Assembly (NCBI RefSeq): GCF_030316825.1
Contig: NZ_JASZYU010000001.1
Span: 434,001-498,000 of the forward strand
Source of the DNA: Variovorax fucosicus
Lineage (GTDB): Bacteria; Pseudomonadota; Gammaproteobacteria; Burkholderiales; Burkholderiaceae_C
Direction of reading: 5' to 3'
DNA length: 64,000 nt
Part shown: piece after piece, positions 12,401 to 20,220 of the stretch
Layout: each line of letters opens with the position of its first letter
How positions within the stretch are numbered: the first letter of the stretch is position 1
Program-made: the position numbers and the translations under genes
The notes under the pieces: model-generated
The model's input: only the letters and a program-made list of their open reading frames with translations
Databases searched by the model: none
Told to the model about the DNA's origin: nothing

Positions 12401-12477
12401 AGGATCGCTGTGAGCCCATGTCTGACGGCAGGTTCGTTCAACGCAGTGCTCCGGGTGGGAGGTGCAAGCGCACGCAT
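9403..12477 (-). CDS. Large ATP-binding LuxR-family regulator (LAL/MalT-like)
   Basis: A 1024-residue signal-responsive regulator. An AAA/STAND NTPase module starts near residue 45: Walker A AGSGGIGKTRL at about 76-86 and Walker B-like LVFEDLHWAD at about 195. A long alpha-helical region with TPR-like repeats fills about residues 400-940. The C-terminus is a GerE/LuxR helix-turn-helix (LTEREVGVLRLMAIGRNNRE and TISPNTVANHVRSILEKTYT). Proteins of this design usually activate nearby genes after ligand and ATP binding; the flavoprotein gene 8019-9395 is the obvious candidate. The first 45 residues look unstructured, so translation may start later than the ATG used here. Confidence 0.92.
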   Translation of the reverse strand: MRALAPPTRSTALNEPAVRHGLTAILAADAAVSASAAPYPASRPSSLFVGRQQEMGLLTSALANARQGRGQVVLLAGSGGIGKTRLVQQMAARAEQDGVSVVWGRCLEEPGAPLYWPWRQLIRGYLRRSGDADPARTLGVGLADIASIVPELAAQSSAPQPNAEAGDTAQSRFRLFDAVAGFWRRAAQQGPQMLVFEDLHWADATSLRLFAFLAAELEDSALLVVGTYRDTELSRQHPLFDTLAELARSPAFQRVELTGLNHRETEEFVVGAGGGPASANFLSAIHARTEGHPLYLEELLRLMKETRAPQALGSFIDDPRLLVTIPTGVREVIGKRLNRLSVSAGRLLSLAACIGRSFDLDLLAQLEADKSEDEVLLALEEALAVHLIEPVPQTHQFRFSHALIRESVYDEMLGLRRARLHLRIGEILERRYGTADYTVLPQLAYHFSEAGPGGAAVKALAYAKQAAEHAGQLLAFEEAVRLYQLALQLQQAHFASDAGQRCGLLLDLGKVELLLGAGEQARATYQEAAELARSQGLAALFAQAAVGFEKSSVVAARFGEPAVVLLLEAIALHQAEDPLRVELLGCLCRAHVYCARADEAKEAHHRAVALARKIGDMSGLRLALASIASGIYWPGLLHQRLAAAREAWGIAEALKQPLLNQDLLSYFLLDLIGVGDIRLLTRVREQGLRLSEQSGSLRDRAVCRCIEALVAINEGRFAEAEAWATEALELGRRVAEHLAVGAYGMQMFCLRREQGRLREALPLLQHFVGTTPKAQIWQPGLALLYAELDMRPECQAQFESLPWNRALAAPTDASTMTITMFAAEVSVYLDDAERAALLYPLLKGHAGTNLVADSGGPCLGSADRLLGRLATVMGQWEVAERHFEAALAMDHRTGWRVWLAHSRYAYAVMLQRRASAGDLDRARTVLAGALAESTALGMDALTPRITALTAAIAAPRPAFPCGLTEREVGVLRLMAIGRNNREIGQVLTISPNTVANHVRSILEKTYTANRTEAAAYASREGLLK

Positions 12478-12680
12478 GAAGTATCTGCGTCGTCGCGCGC
12501 CCGGTCAAACGGCGGGCACCGGGAAGAGGACGGAGTCGAGGCGTGGCCGGAGTGGTGTTTGACTGGCATGATGACGAAACAAGCGAGGTACAGCCATGAC
12601 TGATCACGGCGAGAACTGGGAAGAGGCTGCAAAACCCATTTCTGCGAAACCGCAATAGCGCCGATTCGCAGAGGGTTCAG

Positions 12681-13100
12681 ATGCTTCCCATCGTCATTGC
12701 GCTCATAACGACGGTCATCCTGCTCGTCTGGATGGGTTTTTTCATGATGGGCTCGCTGCCACTTCTGGTGCTCAAGCACGACACCCCGCTGGACTCGCGC
12801 TTCATCCGGGGCCTGTTCAACGTCTACTACGTTGCCGTGATGCTGACGGCGAGCGCGGCGGCACTCAGCTATGCCTGGTGCGGCAAGCCCGCCTTCGCCT
12901 TTGGTATGGGCTTCATCGCAGCCCTGGCGTTCGCGCTGCGCCGCTGGATCGTCATCCCGCGCATGGACGTCCTGCGTCACACGATCCCAGCCGCCGACAC
13001 CTCGATCTTCCGGTTTCGCCAGCTTCACATCGCCGGGATGATGCTCAACATGGTGCAGTTGGGTACTGTGGCCTGGGCCTTGACGCAATTGGCTCTATGA
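12681..13100 (+). CDS. Small four-helix membrane protein of unknown function
   Basis: A 139-residue protein with four hydrophobic segments (about residues 4-30, 45-65, 70-88 and 113-135) and no soluble domain. Between helices 3 and 4 lie conserved-looking polar residues (RRWIVIPRMD and FRFRQLHIAGMMLNMVQLG). This resembles small integral membrane proteins of the DUF4149 type, but I cannot assign the family firmly. The upstream region (12478-12680), shared with the divergent LuxR-family gene, also holds a 20-codon frame at 12596-12658 that could be a leader peptide or chance. Function unknown. Confidence 0.7.
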   Translation: MLPIVIALITTVILLVWMGFFMMGSLPLLVLKHDTPLDSRFIRGLFNVYYVAVMLTASAAALSYAWCGKPAFAFGMGFIAALAFALRRWIVIPRMDVLRHTIPAADTSIFRFRQLHIAGMMLNMVQLGTVAWALTQLAL

Positions 13101-13140
13101 CCCGAGCGGCGGGTGCCAGCTGGCCACGCCGTCCTTCGGC

Positions 13141-15351
13141 TCATGCGACCGGCGGCAAGCGATCCAGTAGCTTGTCAAGTGTGATCGGGTAGTTGCGCAC
13201 TCGAGCGCCGGTCGCGTTGTAGACGGCATTGGCTACTGCAGCCGCCACGCCGCACATCCCCAGTTCGCCTACGCCCTTTGCCTTCATCGGAGATGAGATC
13301 GGATCCGTCTCATCCAGGAAGATCACCTCCTGATGGGGGATGTCGGCGTGCACCGGCACCTCGTAACCCGCCAGGTCGTGGTTGACGAAAAAGCCATGCC
13401 GCTTGTCGAGCGCCAGCTCCTCCATCAGCGCCCCTCCGACGCCCATCGTCATGGCACCGATCACCTGGCTGCGGGCGGACTTGGGATTCAGGATGCGCCC
13501 GGCAGCACAAACCGCAAGCATGCGCCGTACACGGATCTCGCCGGTGGCGGCGTCGACACCGACCTCGACGAAATGTGCACCGAAGGTGGACTGCTGGTAC
13601 TTCTTGTCGAGGTCGCCGAACTCGATGCTGTCCTCGGCCACCAAGCCGCCTGCGCCTGCCGCTTCAGCCAGGGGCACCGCACGCCCGCCTGCACGCACCA
13701 TGCCATCCGAGAACTCCGCGTCGGCCGGGGCAAGACCCAATTTGTTCACCACGGCTTCGCGCAGCTTCATGCACGCGGCATAGACACCCGAGGTCGAACT
13801 GTTGCCGCCCCACTGCCCGCCGGAGCCGGCCGAGACCGGATGTGCCGAGTCGCCCAGCCTCACGAGAACCCTGTTGAGCGGCACCCCCATGGTTTCGGCA
13901 GCGGTTTGCGCAATGATGGTGTACGAGCCCGTCCCGATATCGGTCATGTCGGTCTCCACCGTGACCATGCCTCGATTGTCCAGCCGCACGCGCGCGGCCG
14001 ACGTCATGACAAGGTTGTTGCGGAAGGCAGCGGCGACTCCCATCCCCACGAGCCAGCGTCCGTCGCGCTGCTGTGCCGGTGCCGCGCTGCGCTTGCTCCA
14101 GCCGAAGCGCTCGGCGCCTGTGCGCAGGCATTCGATCAGTTTGCGTTGGGAATAGGGGCGCTCCGGCTTCTCTGGATCGACCTGTGTGTCGTTGAGCACG
14201 CGAAACTCGACCGGGTCGAGTCGCAGCTTCTCCGCCATCTCGTCCATGGCGATCTCCAGCGCCATCAAGCCCGGCGCCTCGCCTGGTGCACGCATGGCAT
14301 TGCCTTCCGGCAAGTCCAGTACGGCCAGTCGCGTGGTCGTCAGACGGTTTGCGCCCGCATACAGCAGCCGGGTCTGGTTGACCGCCGTCTCCGCCTGTCC
14401 GCCGGGCAGGTCACCAGACCAGCCTTCGTGGGCGATGGCGGTGATCTTGCCGTCCCTCGCGGCGCCGATGCGGATGCGCTGGACGGTCGCCGGCCGGTGC
14501 GTGGTGTTGTTCATCATCAAGGGTCGCGGCAGTGCAACCTTCACCGGCCGCCGGGCTGCCCGCGCGCCCAGCGCGGCAAGCACCGCATCGGCTCGCACGA
14601 ACAGCTTGCCGCCAAAGCCACCGCCGATGAAGGGCGAGACCAAGCGGACATTCGCCTTGGGAATGCCGAGCGTCTTGGCGACATCGCCGACGCCCCAGGC
14701 GATCATCTGGTTCGATGTCCAGATGGTTAGCTTGTCGCCCTGCCACTGCGCAATCGAGGCGTGCGGTTCCATCATGGCGTGCGACTCGTCGGGCGTCGTG
14801 TAGGTTGCATCGAACTGCACCGCGGCGGCCGCGAACGCGCCCGCGAAATCTCCGGTTTTCGTTTGCGGCTCGCCCGCAAACGGATTGGCTGCCGGCATCT
14901 GCGCTGCACCCATCTCTGCGCTCAGGTCGAAGCGCCCTGGTGCACGCGTGTACTCGATGCGCACCAACTGCGCCGCAGCACGCGCCTGCTCGAAGGTATG
15001 GGCCACGACGAGCGCCACGGCCTGGTGGTAGTGGTCTATCTCCGGCCCGCCCAGCAGCTTGGCCGTATTGAAGTCACCCTTGCCCAGCTTGCCGGCATTG
15101 CGCGCAGTGACGATGGCCAGGACGCCCGGTGCCGCGCGGGCAGCACTCAGATCCATCGAGGCGATGCGGCCTTTCGCGATACCGGCGCCCACCACGTAGC
15201 CATAGGCGGCATTGGGCGCCTCGGCGTTGCGTTCGTAGGTGTAGCGTGCGGTGCCCGTGGTTTTTACCGGCCCATCGATCCGATCCGTCGGCTTGCCGAT
15301 GATCTTGAGCTGGTCGATCGGGTTGGTCGTGGCGGGGGTGTCGAATTTCAT
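13141..15351 (-). CDS. paoC: Periplasmic aldehyde oxidoreductase, molybdenum-binding subunit
   Basis: A 736-residue large subunit of the xanthine oxidase family, close in sequence and length to E. coli PaoC (YagR, 732 residues). Recognisable blocks are ENPIDQLK-like TNPIDQLKIIGKPTDRIDGP at the start, GGGFGGKLFVR, APGEAPGLMALEIAMDE, the molybdenum-cofactor loop GQWGGNSSTSGVYA, and GVGELGMCG with the catalytic base near Glu696. In E. coli the enzyme binds molybdopterin cytosine dinucleotide and oxidises aromatic aldehydes in the periplasm as a detoxification system. The ATG at 15351 follows paoB after 5 bases. The chaperone gene paoD, which follows paoC in E. coli, is absent here: the next gene downstream is convergent. 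Confidence 0.93.
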   Translation of the reverse strand: MKFDTPATTNPIDQLKIIGKPTDRIDGPVKTTGTARYTYERNAEAPNAAYGYVVGAGIAKGRIASMDLSAARAAPGVLAIVTARNAGKLGKGDFNTAKLLGGPEIDHYHQAVALVVAHTFEQARAAAQLVRIEYTRAPGRFDLSAEMGAAQMPAANPFAGEPQTKTGDFAGAFAAAAVQFDATYTTPDESHAMMEPHASIAQWQGDKLTIWTSNQMIAWGVGDVAKTLGIPKANVRLVSPFIGGGFGGKLFVRADAVLAALGARAARRPVKVALPRPLMMNNTTHRPATVQRIRIGAARDGKITAIAHEGWSGDLPGGQAETAVNQTRLLYAGANRLTTTRLAVLDLPEGNAMRAPGEAPGLMALEIAMDEMAEKLRLDPVEFRVLNDTQVDPEKPERPYSQRKLIECLRTGAERFGWSKRSAAPAQQRDGRWLVGMGVAAAFRNNLVMTSAARVRLDNRGMVTVETDMTDIGTGSYTIIAQTAAETMGVPLNRVLVRLGDSAHPVSAGSGGQWGGNSSTSGVYAACMKLREAVVNKLGLAPADAEFSDGMVRAGGRAVPLAEAAGAGGLVAEDSIEFGDLDKKYQQSTFGAHFVEVGVDAATGEIRVRRMLAVCAAGRILNPKSARSQVIGAMTMGVGGALMEELALDKRHGFFVNHDLAGYEVPVHADIPHQEVIFLDETDPISSPMKAKGVGELGMCGVAAAVANAVYNATGARVRNYPITLDKLLDRLPPVA

Positions 15352-15356
15352 GATGA

Positions 15357-16307
15357 TCAGCTCCTCGCTTGCAGCAGGGCCGCAGCCAGCGCGCGCTCGG
15401 CCAACGGCAACTTGAATGCGTTCTCGTGGGTTGGCTGCGCGCCGGCCAGCAACTGCGCGGTCACCGCCTTGGCACCCTGCGGCATCGCGGCTTCGGCAGC
15501 CTCCAGGCGCCACGGCTTGTGGGCCACGCCGCCCAGTGCCACCCGGCCCGACCCGTCACGCTGCACGATCGCCGCGACGGAAACGAGGGCGAAGGCATAG
15601 GAGGCACGGTCGCGGATCTTGCGGTAGATCTGCGTGCCACCGATGGGCTTCGGGAGCGTGACGCCGGTGATCAGTTCATCCCTCTCCAGCGCGGTCTCGA
15701 TGTGCGGCGTGTTGCCGGGCAGGCGATGGAAGTCGGCAATCGGGATCACGCGGGTGCGCCCATCGGGGCGCACGGTTTCGACCGCCGCGTCCAGCACGCG
15801 CATCGCAACGGCCATGTCACCCGGATTCGTCGCGATGCAGGATTGGCTCGTGCCCACCACCGCATGCTGGCGAGTGACGCCGCCGATGGCGCTGCAACCG
15901 CTGCCGGGCCGGCGCTTGTTGCAGGGCTGGTCCGTGTCATAGAAGTAGGGGCAGCGCGTGCGCTGCAGCAGGTTGCCTGCGGTCGTGGCCTTGTTGCGCA
16001 ACTGGCCCGAGGCGCCAGCCAGCAGCGCGCGGGACAGCACGCCGTAGTCGCGGCGCACACGCTCGTCGGCCGCCAGGTCGGTGTTGCGCACCAAGGCGCC
16101 GATGCGCAAGCCGCCTTCGGCCGTCGGTTCGATCTTGTCCAGCGCAAGACCGTTCACGTCGACCAGGTGCGTCGGCGCTTCGATCTGCAGCTTCATCAGG
16201 TCCAGCAGATTGGTGCCGCCGGCAATGAACTTGGCGCCCGGACTCCGCGCGACAGCCGCCGCAGCCTGTGCCGGGGAATGCGCGCGCTCATAGGTAAACG
16301 GCTTCAT
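15357..16307 (-). CDS. paoB: Periplasmic aldehyde oxidoreductase, FAD/[4Fe-4S] subunit
   Basis: A 316-residue FAD-binding subunit (E. coli PaoB has 318). The FAD site motif is [14 protein letters not shown] (about residues 26-39) and the second FAD-contact segment is [21 protein letters not shown] cysteine-rich insertion (Cys119, Cys129, Cys138, with Cys157 nearby) matches the extra [4Fe-4S] cluster described for PaoB and absent from most xanthine dehydrogenase flavin subunits. Its start overlaps the paoA stop by four bases (ATGA), indicating translational coupling. It passes electrons between the molybdenum/iron-sulfur subunits and FAD. Confidence 0.93.
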   Translation of the reverse strand: MKPFTYERAHSPAQAAAAVARSPGAKFIAGGTNLLDLMKLQIEAPTHLVDVNGLALDKIEPTAEGGLRIGALVRNTDLAADERVRRDYGVLSRALLAGASGQLRNKATTAGNLLQRTRCPYFYDTDQPCNKRRPGSGCSAIGGVTRQHAVVGTSQSCIATNPGDMAVAMRVLDAAVETVRPDGRTRVIPIADFHRLPGNTPHIETALERDELITGVTLPKPIGGTQIYRKIRDRASYAFALVSVAAIVQRDGSGRVALGGVAHKPWRLEAAEAAMPQGAKAVTAQLLAGAQPTHENAFKLPLAERALAAALLQARS

Positions 16308-16945
16308 GTTCTGCTCCCCGCCACTTCGGTGATGGCATCGACGATGTTGGAGTAGGCGCCGCAGCGGCAGATGTTGCCGCTCATGCGCTCGCGCAGCTCT
16401 TCGGCCGACAGGATGGGCCGTGCAGTGAGATCGGCGGTCACGTGGCTCGGAACACCGCGCTTGACCTCGTCGAGCACGGCGACCGCCGAGCAGATCTGGC
16501 CGGGCGTGCAGTAGCCGCACTGGTAGCCATCATGCTTGACGAATGCGGCCTGCAGCGGGTGCATGTTCTGCGGGGTCCCAAGTCCTTCGATGGTGGTGAT
16601 CTGCCCGCCCTCATGCATGACGGCGAGCGTCAGGCAGGAATTGATCCGCCTTCCATCGGCGATGACCGTACAGGCCCCGCACTGGCCGTGGTCGCAGCCC
16701 TTCTTGGTGCCGCTCAGGTGCAGATGTTCGCGCAACGCATCGAGCAGGGTGGTGCGCGTATCGAGTTCGAGCGCATGGGCTTGGCCGTTGACGTTCAGCG
16801 AGACCTTCATCAGCGGCACGGCCGATGCAGATGCCGCGGCGGGCGCTGCCGCAACGGGCGCCGTTGACGAAACCGCCGCGGCGGTGGCGGCGCTGACGAT
16901 GAGAGCGTCGCGTCGCGAGATCAAGTGAGGCGTGGGACTGTCCAT
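16304..16945 (-). CDS. paoA: Periplasmic aldehyde oxidoreductase, [2Fe-2S] subunit with Tat signal
   Basis: A 213-residue iron-sulfur subunit. The N-terminus has a twin-arginine export signal ([18 protein letters not shown]), followed by an alanine-rich stretch and the ferredoxin domain. The two [2Fe-2S] clusters are bound by [11 protein letters not shown] with a later cysteine, and by [15 protein letters not shown] together with [11 protein letters not shown]. In E. coli only PaoA carries the Tat signal and the assembled trimer is exported as a unit; the same is likely here because paoB and paoC lack signals. The ATG at 16945 gives the exact Tat layout; the upstream open frame does not. First gene of paoABC; the 239-base gap 16946-17184 should hold its promoter, but I could not pick one. 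Confidence 0.93.
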   Translation of the reverse strand: MDSPTPHLISRRDALIVSAATAAAVSSTAPVAAAPAAASASAVPLMKVSLNVNGQAHALELDTRTTLLDALREHLHLSGTKKGCDHGQCGACTVIADGRRINSCLTLAVMHEGGQITTIEGLGTPQNMHPLQAAFVKHDGYQCGYCTPGQICSAVAVLDEVKRGVPSHVTADLTARPILSAEELRERMSGNICRCGAYSNIVDAITEVAGSRT

Positions 16946-17184
16946 GTCTGCTCCTGTTGTTCGAGGTTCGGGTATTTCGGCGATCACTGCTGATATCGCG
17001 AGCCCATAGCGCTGGCAATAGGCGAATGGCTGCTGTTGCACGCCGGATCGGAGCAAGCGGGCTCGGATCTTCATTTTTCTGGAGCTCCGCGGCGATTGGT
17101 AGAGCATTCCGCTTGTTTTCTTGCCTGATCCGCTGATCTCACGACGTTCGGTGACGGCCCGCAATACCGCACGTGTTCGGCGCA

Positions 17185-18144
17185 TCACGCCTGGCCAGTT
17201 CGACTTTCCCCAAGCATTCCGGCGCCCTTTGCTCCCCCTCTCAGCATCTCGATGTCTCGCTTGGGCGGCGCACCGAACAATCGGCTGTACTCCCGGCTGA
17301 ACTGGGACGGGCTCTCGTATCCCACCTTGAAGGCGGCGCTCGATGCATCAAAATGTTCATTCAGCATCAATCGTTTTGCCTCGCTCAATCGCAGCCACTT
17401 CTGGTACTGCAACGGACTCATCGCGGTGAGCTCGCGAAAGTGGTGATGAAACGTAGGTGTGCTCATCTGCACGCGGTTCGCGAGTTCATCGATGCGGAGC
17501 AGCGCGGCGTAGTTCAGCTTCAGCCAGTCGATGGCTTTTGCAATCCGGTGACCCTGCCCATCCACGGAGGCGATCTGTCGCAGCTTCGCCGCTTGATCGC
17601 TCATCAGCAGCCGGTAGTGAATTTCTCGATAGATCAGCGGTGCGAGAACAGCGATGGCTTCGGGTTCATCCAGCAGTTCCAGCAACCGTACGATCGGCGC
17701 CAAGAGGCCGGGCGTTGCTGCACCGATTCCCACACCCACTCCGACCGAGCGATCGCGATGCGGCGGCAGGCTGCCCTGCGCGATGAGTTCGGCGAGTGTG
17801 CGCACATCAAGCTTCAAAACCAGACCCACACAGGGCTGCTGTGGGCTTGCCACTCTCACCTCTGAATTGGCGGGTATGTCCAATGAGGTGATGAGGAATC
17901 GCGAGGTGTCATAGGGATAGGCCTTGCCGCCTACCCACATCTGCTTCGCACCTTGGGCGACGAGGACGACGCTGGGCTCCACCATGCAGACTGCAGGCAG
18001 AGCGGGAAAATCACGCCGAAAGAAGCTGAGGCCGGCGATAGGTGTTTCGTAGTCGCCCGCTTGCGCGACGCGTGCGCCGATGACGTGCACCATCGTCTCT
18101 TGTGGCGATCTGTGCCGTGCCGTGTCGTACTGTCTGGGTGCCAT
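17185..18144 (-). CDS. AraC-family transcriptional regulator (AraC_N/HTH_18 type)
   Basis: A 319-residue regulator. Residues 25-180 form the AraC-type N-terminal cupin domain (ETPIAGLSFFRRDFP, VEPSVVLVAQGAKQMWVGGK, YDTSRFLITSLDIP). The C-terminal 100 residues carry two helix-turn-helix motifs (LLRIDELANRVQMSTPTFHH and FDASSAAFKVGYESPSQFSR). Proteins of this subfamily often sit beside aldehyde or alcohol oxidoreductase genes. It is directly upstream of paoA on the same strand, separated by 239 bases, and is the most likely regulator of paoABC. An alternative start at residue 18 (MVHVIGARV) is possible. Confidence 0.9.
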   Translation of the reverse strand: MAPRQYDTARHRSPQETMVHVIGARVAQAGDYETPIAGLSFFRRDFPALPAVCMVEPSVVLVAQGAKQMWVGGKAYPYDTSRFLITSLDIPANSEVRVASPQQPCVGLVLKLDVRTLAELIAQGSLPPHRDRSVGVGVGIGAATPGLLAPIVRLLELLDEPEAIAVLAPLIYREIHYRLLMSDQAAKLRQIASVDGQGHRIAKAIDWLKLNYAALLRIDELANRVQMSTPTFHHHFRELTAMSPLQYQKWLRLSEAKRLMLNEHFDASSAAFKVGYESPSQFSREYSRLFGAPPKRDIEMLRGGAKGAGMLGESRTGQA

Positions 18145-18263
18145 GTGGAGTGGAGCCTGCGCGAAGAACTCTACTCGCCAAGCAAAGCGCTATCTACAAA
18201 TGAGGCTCGCCCTCATAGAAACAGGCAAGAAATCCAGCGATTTGCGCAGAATCCGCGCACTCG

Positions 18264-19172
18264 TCACTGCCACGGCGGCATGGCTTTGACGAAATCCACG
18301 AGGGCTCGCAGGGTGGTCGGAAGATGCCGGCGGCCGGTGTAATAGAGGAACGGCCCGGAGAAACGCGGCCACCACGGCTCAAGCACGGGCTCAAGTTCAC
18401 CGCGTGCGATGTAGGGCCGCAGCCAGTCCTCGAACAGATAGATGATGCCGCTGCCAGCCACGGCCGCATCGACCGCGAGGTCGGTGGCCGCGCCGATGCG
18501 CACCAGCAGCGGACCGGTGGGCTCGATCTTGACGCGCTCGCCCTTGCGTTCGAACTCCCAGGCGGGTGTCGATCCGCTTGCAAACTGGCCGCGCAAGCAT
18601 GCGTGTTCCAGCAGTTCGCGCGGGTGCTTCGGTCGGCCATGCTTCTTCAAATAGGCCGGCGAGGCGGCCACGGCGAAACGCTGCTCGCGCGGACCGATCG
18701 GGATGGCGATCATGTCCTGCTCGAGGCGCTCTTCGTAGCGGATGCCGGCGTCGCAGCCCGCGGCAAGCACGTCGACGAAGCTGTCTTCTGCGATCACTTC
18801 GAGCCGGATGTCCGGGTAGGCCGCGAGAAAGGCCGGAACGATACGCGGCAGCACAAGACGCGCAGCGCTGATGGGCACGTTCAGCCGCAGCGTGCCGGCA
18901 GGCTTGTCGCGAAAACCATTGATCAGATCGAGTGCGGCATCGACTTCCTTGAGAGCGGGCTCGAGCCGATCCAGCAGTCGCGCGCCAGCTTCGGTGGGCG
19001 CCACACTGCGCGTGGTGCGATGCAGCAGGCGCACGCCGAGCTGGTTCTCGAGGCGGCGCACCGCTTCGCTCAGGCTGGAAGCGCTGCTGCCCGTGACGCG
19101 GGCGGCCTCCCGAAAACCGGAGGCGCGGGCCACGGCCAGGAAAGCATTGATGTCTGCGAGGTTCGTGGTCAT
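18264..19172 (-). CDS. LysR-family regulator, divergent from a YdbC-like aldo/keto reductase gene
   Basis: A 302-residue LysR protein of the DmlR/AaeR-like group. The winged helix is typical (INAFLAVARASGFREAARVT, SASSLSEAVRRLENQLG, LLHRTTRSVAPTEAG), followed by a substrate-binding domain that starts near residue 95 (PAGTLRLNVPISAARLVLPR). The gene is divergent from the reductase gene at 19292, with 119 bases between the starts that hold a T-N11-A dyad. It therefore probably regulates the reductase. Ligand unknown. Confidence 0.92.
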   Translation of the reverse strand: MTTNLADINAFLAVARASGFREAARVTGSSASSLSEAVRRLENQLGVRLLHRTTRSVAPTEAGARLLDRLEPALKEVDAALDLINGFRDKPAGTLRLNVPISAARLVLPRIVPAFLAAYPDIRLEVIAEDSFVDVLAAGCDAGIRYEERLEQDMIAIPIGPREQRFAVAASPAYLKKHGRPKHPRELLEHACLRGQFASGSTPAWEFERKGERVKIEPTGPLLVRIGAATDLAVDAAVAGSGIIYLFEDWLRPYIARGELEPVLEPWWPRFSGPFLYYTGRRHLPTTLRALVDFVKAMPPWQ

Positions 19173-19198
19173 GGTTCGCGGGCCGGCTGTTTATTGTT

Positions 19199-19213
19199 CT
19201 GTTTTTCGTACAG
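19199..19213. promoter_or_regulatory. Candidate LysR box (CTGT-N7-ACAG, T-N11-A)
   Basis: An inverted repeat with the T-N11-A architecture of LysR sites, 26 bases upstream of the LysR start and about 20 bases upstream of the candidate reductase -35 box. The position suits autoregulation and activation. Confidence 0.45.
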
Positions 19214-19233
19214 CCCGTGCCGATTGAAGTGGA

Positions 19234-19262
19234 TTGTTGCACGCCGCCTTGCTGCATACAGT
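19234..19262 (+). promoter_or_regulatory. Candidate sigma-70 promoter of the aldo/keto reductase gene
   Basis: TTGTTG (19234-19239) and TACAGT (19257-19262) with a 17-base spacer, 29 bases before the ATG. Visual match only. Confidence 0.4.
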
Positions 19263-19291
19263 CGCTTCATCAGTCACCCAAAGACCATTCC

Positions 19292-20170
19292 ATGACCTCT
19301 CAAGACATCGCCGCAGCAGGCACATTTCGACTCGGCGACCGTACCGTGAACCGGCTCGGCTACGGCGCCATGCAACTGGCCGGCAAGGGTGTCTTCGGCC
19401 CGCCGAAGGACACGGACGCAGCGCTGGCGGTCTTGCGGGCGGCTGTCGACGCTGGCGTCAACCATATCGACACCAGCGACTTCTACGGCCCGCACATCAC
19501 CAACCAACTGATCCGCCAGGCGCTGCACCCCTACGTGAAAGACCTGACCCTCGTCACCAAGATCGGCGCCCTGCGCGGCGCGGATGCTTCGTGGAACCCG
19601 GCGCTCTCGGCCGACGACCTGGCCCACGCTGTGCACGACAACCTGCGCAACCTTGGCCTTGACGTGCTGGAGGTGGTCAACCTGCGCGTCATGTTCGACG
19701 TGCACGGGCCGGCCGAGGGCTCGATCGAGGCACCGCTGACCGCGCTGGTCGAACTGCAGCGCCAAGGGCTGGTGCGCCACATCGGCCTTAGCAACGTCAC
19801 GCGCACCCAGATCACCGAGGGACGCGGGATCGCCAGCATCGTCTGCGTGCAGAACCAGTACAACCTCGCACACCGCGGCGACGATGAGCTGATCGATGAA
19901 CTGGCCGCTGCGGGCATCGCCTATGTGCCCTTCTTTCCGCTTGGTGGCTTCACGCCTTTGCAGTCGACCGCGTTGTCGAACGTGGCGAGCCAGCTTGGTG
20001 CCACGCAGATGCAGGTGGCGCTGGCGTGGCTGCTGCAACGCTCGCCCAACATCCTGTTGATTCCGGGCACCTCGTCGGTGGCACACCTGCGCGAAAACAT
20101 CGCAGCGGCTTCGCTGAGACTGCCGGGCCATGCGCTGGCGGCGCTGGAGGAAATCCGCGCTGCAGCCTGA
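19292..20170 (+). CDS. YdbC-like aldo/keto reductase
   Basis: A 292-residue cytoplasmic NADPH-dependent oxidoreductase that reads very like E. coli YdbC (shared blocks VNRLGYGAMQLAG, GVFGPPKDTD, NHIDTSDFYGPH, VTKIGALRG, YVPFFPLGGFTPLQS, LIPGTSSVAHLRENIAA). The AKR catalytic residues Asp60, Tyr65 and Lys90 are present. The usual catalytic histidine is missing: that position reads VVNLRV, as it does in YdbC. The ATG at 19292 is preferred over an upstream in-frame codon because the extension is cysteine-rich and not conserved. Physiological substrate uncertain; YdbC has been linked to pyridoxal reduction. Regulated probably by the divergent LysR protein. Confidence 0.92.
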   Translation: MTSQDIAAAGTFRLGDRTVNRLGYGAMQLAGKGVFGPPKDTDAALAVLRAAVDAGVNHIDTSDFYGPHITNQLIRQALHPYVKDLTLVTKIGALRGADASWNPALSADDLAHAVHDNLRNLGLDVLEVVNLRVMFDVHGPAEGSIEAPLTALVELQRQGLVRHIGLSNVTRTQITEGRGIASIVCVQNQYNLAHRGDDELIDELAAAGIAYVPFFPLGGFTPLQSTALSNVASQLGATQMQVALAWLLQRSPNILLIPGTSSVAHLRENIAAASLRLPGHALAALEEIRAAA

Positions 20171-20220
20171 AGCAGCATCAGGATGGAAGGACGGGCCCTT
20201 GAGTGGCCTCGCCCAGCTCT

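Noticed and set aside
12596..12658. A 20-codon frame (MTDHGENWEEAAKPISAKPQ) before the small membrane protein
   Set aside because: Too short to judge; no clear ribosome-binding site and no feature of a known leader peptide. Mentioned only in the neighbouring gene entry.
13141..15351. Calling PaoC a xanthine dehydrogenase large subunit
   Set aside because: The Tat-exported small subunit, the [4Fe-4S]-type flavin subunit and the GVGELGMCG ending match PaoABC. The true xdhAB genes are at 33430-37447.
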